64,000 bases of DNA from Mucilaginibacter xinganensis (lineage in GTDB: Bacteria > Bacteroidota > Bacteroidia > Sphingobacteriales > Sphingobacteriaceae): the NCBI GenBank assembly GCA_026225055.1, contig JAMFSA010000251.1, positions 1 to 64,000 of the forward strand, in the 5' to 3' direction. Both the position numbers and the translations under genes were made by a program. Shown here in pieces: positions 62,410 through 64,000 of the stretch. Under the pieces are notes generated by a model that did no database searches, was not told the DNA's origin, and saw nothing but the letters and a program-made list of their open reading frames with translations. Numbering within the stretch: the first letter of the stretch is position 1; every line of letters starts with the position of its first letter.

Positions 62410-64000
62410 TCAATGCGCCCTACCCTGCTCGCTATCGGCACCGCCAGTATCGCGTTTTGGCGGGGTATTGGTTGTTTTACCGAAACTGTAGGTAAATGCC
62501 AGTGTAGCCACCTGTGTATCCACAAAGTTATGGAACGTGGCGGTTGCCGTAGCAATATTGGTGATGGTACCGCTCGGGCTAAACGAATGCAGTATATCGC
62601 GCATGTTTAGCTTGATGGAGCCTTTATTGTTCAGGATCTTTTTCTGGATAGCAGCATTCAGCATACCTTTGGGCAGCGTAATAAACTGGCCATAAGCACC
62701 GCCGCTATCATAAAATCCGCTTATTTCGGCATTCCATGTTTTTGATATGGTGAACTGGTTACTCCCATTAAAATCAAATGTGGTTTTGGATTGGTTAAGG
62801 TAGCCGGTGTAAAATGCGCCCTGGTAATTATTGTTATATAATTCGGCATACAGGTTAATGGTCCACCATTTGGCAGGTTGCAGATTGGTATTTACGGAGA
62901 AATACAGTGTTTTCAGTTGCCCTATGTTGCCGGTGGTGCTGATAAATACATTTCCATCGTTATGGATAGTTTCACCCTGCACATTGGTTGTGTAATCGTA
63001 ACCAACAGCAACGGTAAACAGGCTTTTAAAGCTATAGGCCAGTTTATAATTATCGGTAAACTGCGATTTCAGGAAAGGGTTACCCGAGAAATAAGTGAAC
63101 TCATCCACAAAAAAAGTAAAGGGGTTTAAGCTGCCATAATTAGGCCTGCCTATGCGCCTGCCGTAGGATAGTACCAGCACATGATGTTTAGCCGTATCAA
63201 GGTTGTAAGAGAAATAAGCCGTCGGGAACAGATTGATATAATGGTTCACAAATGATGAATCGGCTTTTTCGGCATTCCCTAATTGATGCCCGTTGCCGTT
63301 GGTATTCTCTGCCCGCAAGCCTGTCTGTAAGGAGAAACGGCCGAAGTCCTTATTAAAATTGATATAGGCCGCGTTTATGTTTTCCTTATATAAAAAGCGG
63401 TTGGTATTGTTATAATCAATGGAGCTTACGCCATCAACCACATTATAGTAATTGGCGGCGTTATCGGTATTTACATAACTACTCTTAACACCGGCTTCCA
63501 ATTTTGCCTTGCCTTTTAGCGGATGAGAATAATCAGCTTTGGCCGAATAAATATTGATGGTGGATGGCAGATTATCACTCAGTGTTTGCGAGTTGGTTAA
63601 AGTACCATCGGGTAAAAAAGTATTATTTACAAATAACTGGTTGCTGTTTGATATATCACGGATATAATCCAAATCGAAGGTAAGCTCTCTGCCTGTGCTA
63701 TCATACTTATGGGTATAGTTAAGGTTTATACCCTTGCTGTCGAACTTATTATGTGATGTATTTTGGGTATTGATAGTTGAATCCAGTTCGCCGTTTTTGC
63801 CGTAGAGCAGGCTATACACGGGGCTATTGTCATGGTCGGGCGCTATGGTACCGGTAAATACTACGCCCCAAGTTGTTTTCGGCGATGCATAAAAGTCCAT
63901 CCCTGCCTTAATATTGGTATTGTTATTTGTGGGCCTGAAATAAGAAATATCCTTTAGCGATGAGGTTTGGTTGTCATTCGCGTCGAAGTAATTCCGGTCT
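62410..64000 (-). CDS. Outer-membrane beta-barrel receptor (OMP_b-brl_3 type), 5' end outside window
   Basis: The frame stays open from its stop at 62410 to the window edge; the ATG at 63900 is internal, because the codons above it continue coherently (RNYFDANDNQTSSLKDISYF). The C-terminal roughly 530 residues form a TonB-receptor-like beta barrel, for example YSFKSLFTVAVGYDYTTNVQ, FSLQTGLRAENTNGNGHQLG and a final LAFTYSFGK strand, followed by a polar tail of about 23 residues. The N-terminal plug or carboxypeptidase-like domain would be outside. It is probably an outer-membrane transporter or assembly protein. Confidence 0.88.
   Translation of the reverse strand, partial: DRNYFDANDNQTSSLKDISYFRPTNNNTNIKAGMDFYASPKTTWGVVFTGTIAPDHDNSPVYSLLYGKNGELDSTINTQNTSHNKFDSKGINLNYTHKYDSTGRELTFDLDYIRDISNSNQLFVNNTFLPDGTLTNSQTLSDNLPSTINIYSAKADYSHPLKGKAKLEAGVKSSYVNTDNAANYYNVVDGVSSIDYNNTNRFLYKENINAAYINFNKDFGRFSLQTGLRAENTNGNGHQLGNAEKADSSFVNHYINLFPTAYFSYNLDTAKHHVLVLSYGRRIGRPNYGSLNPFTFFVDEFTYFSGNPFLKSQFTDNYKLAYSFKSLFTVAVGYDYTTNVQGETIHNDGNVFISTTGNIGQLKTLYFSVNTNLQPAKWWTINLYAELYNNNYQGAFYTGYLNQSKTTFDFNGSNQFTISKTWNAEISGFYDSGGAYGQFITLPKGMLNAAIQKKILNNKGSIKLNMRDILHSFSPSGTITNIATATATFHNFVDTQVATLAFTYSFGKTTNTPPKRDTGGADSEQGRAH

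Noticed and set aside
1..64000. tRNA, rRNA, riboswitch, prophage and transposase genes
   Set aside because: No cloverleaf, rRNA segment, recognisable aptamer, phage structural gene or transposase motif was found by reading both strands, although weak structured RNAs cannot be excluded by eye.

Overview
The window looks like a chromosomal segment of a Sphingobacteriaceae-type Bacteroidetes, probably Mucilaginibacter or a close relative. This is an inference. It rests on a complete Bat operon, a GMC/gluconate-dehydrogenase-subunit-3/DUF1080 cassette, an OMP beta-barrel receptor, several TAnnTTTG-type -7 promoter elements (the Bacteroidetes sigma-A signature), few Shine-Dalgarno sequences, and many short palindromic intergenic repeats. 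No rRNA, tRNA, CRISPR array, transposase or prophage gene was seen. About sixty protein genes are supported; the first (feoA) and the last (an OMP receptor) run off the window.

Layout. 1-0.9 kb: start of feoA and a 640-bp dispersed element with long terminal inverted repeats. 0.9-4.8 kb: a CBS protein and a likely 3-keto-glycoside cassette (DUF1080, GMC oxidoreductase, subunit 3). 4.8-7.0 kb: an AT-rich two-gene operon, an ABC-type ATPase plus a DUF4435/TOPRIM protein, that resembles the PARIS anti-phage system (AriA/AriB). 7.2-19 kb: a potassium locus with an NtrC-type regulator, a 30-aa membrane ORF, kdpF, kdpA, kdpB, kdpC, a KdpD sensor region lacking its kinase half, a separate histidine kinase, and kup. 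19-23.7 kb: YdcF-like protein, a hydrolase-like/FGE fusion, an SDR and a lipoprotein. 23.9-32.3 kb: MoxR, DUF58 and BatA-E. 32.6-43.9 kb: ChrA, an M16 pair, GluQ, a small membrane ORF with its own terminator, a frameshifted MBL-fold gene, EamA/DoxX with a divergent MocR regulator, a CPBP protease, and a PadR pair. 44-58 kb: RlmF, HAD, DUF2278, M28 peptidase, MetE-like protein, a beta-helix protein, a methyltransferase, small membrane and lipocalin-like proteins, an epimerase, Crp, an alpha/beta hydrolase, DUF1634/TauE and FKBP. 58-64 kb: AT-rich membrane proteins, a GH51 arabinofuranosidase, a SUKH-like protein and the OMP receptor.

How parts work together. In the potassium locus, the split KdpD sensor, the separate kinase and the NtrC-type regulator together look like a sigma-54-controlled Kdp system. 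Two 12-bp sites exactly 21 bp apart and a weak -24/-12 element lie upstream of kdpF. MoxR, DUF58 and BatA-E form one co-directional block. The EamA/DoxX pair and the divergent MocR gene share an intergenic region with two direct repeats.

The most interesting points are: the PARIS-like operon; a double-hairpin repeat family found four times, each copy in the same orientation upstream of an AT-rich minus-strand gene; the sigma-54/Kdp arrangement with an extra 30-aa ORF; the frameshift in the MBL gene; and the small ORF at 37.8 kb.
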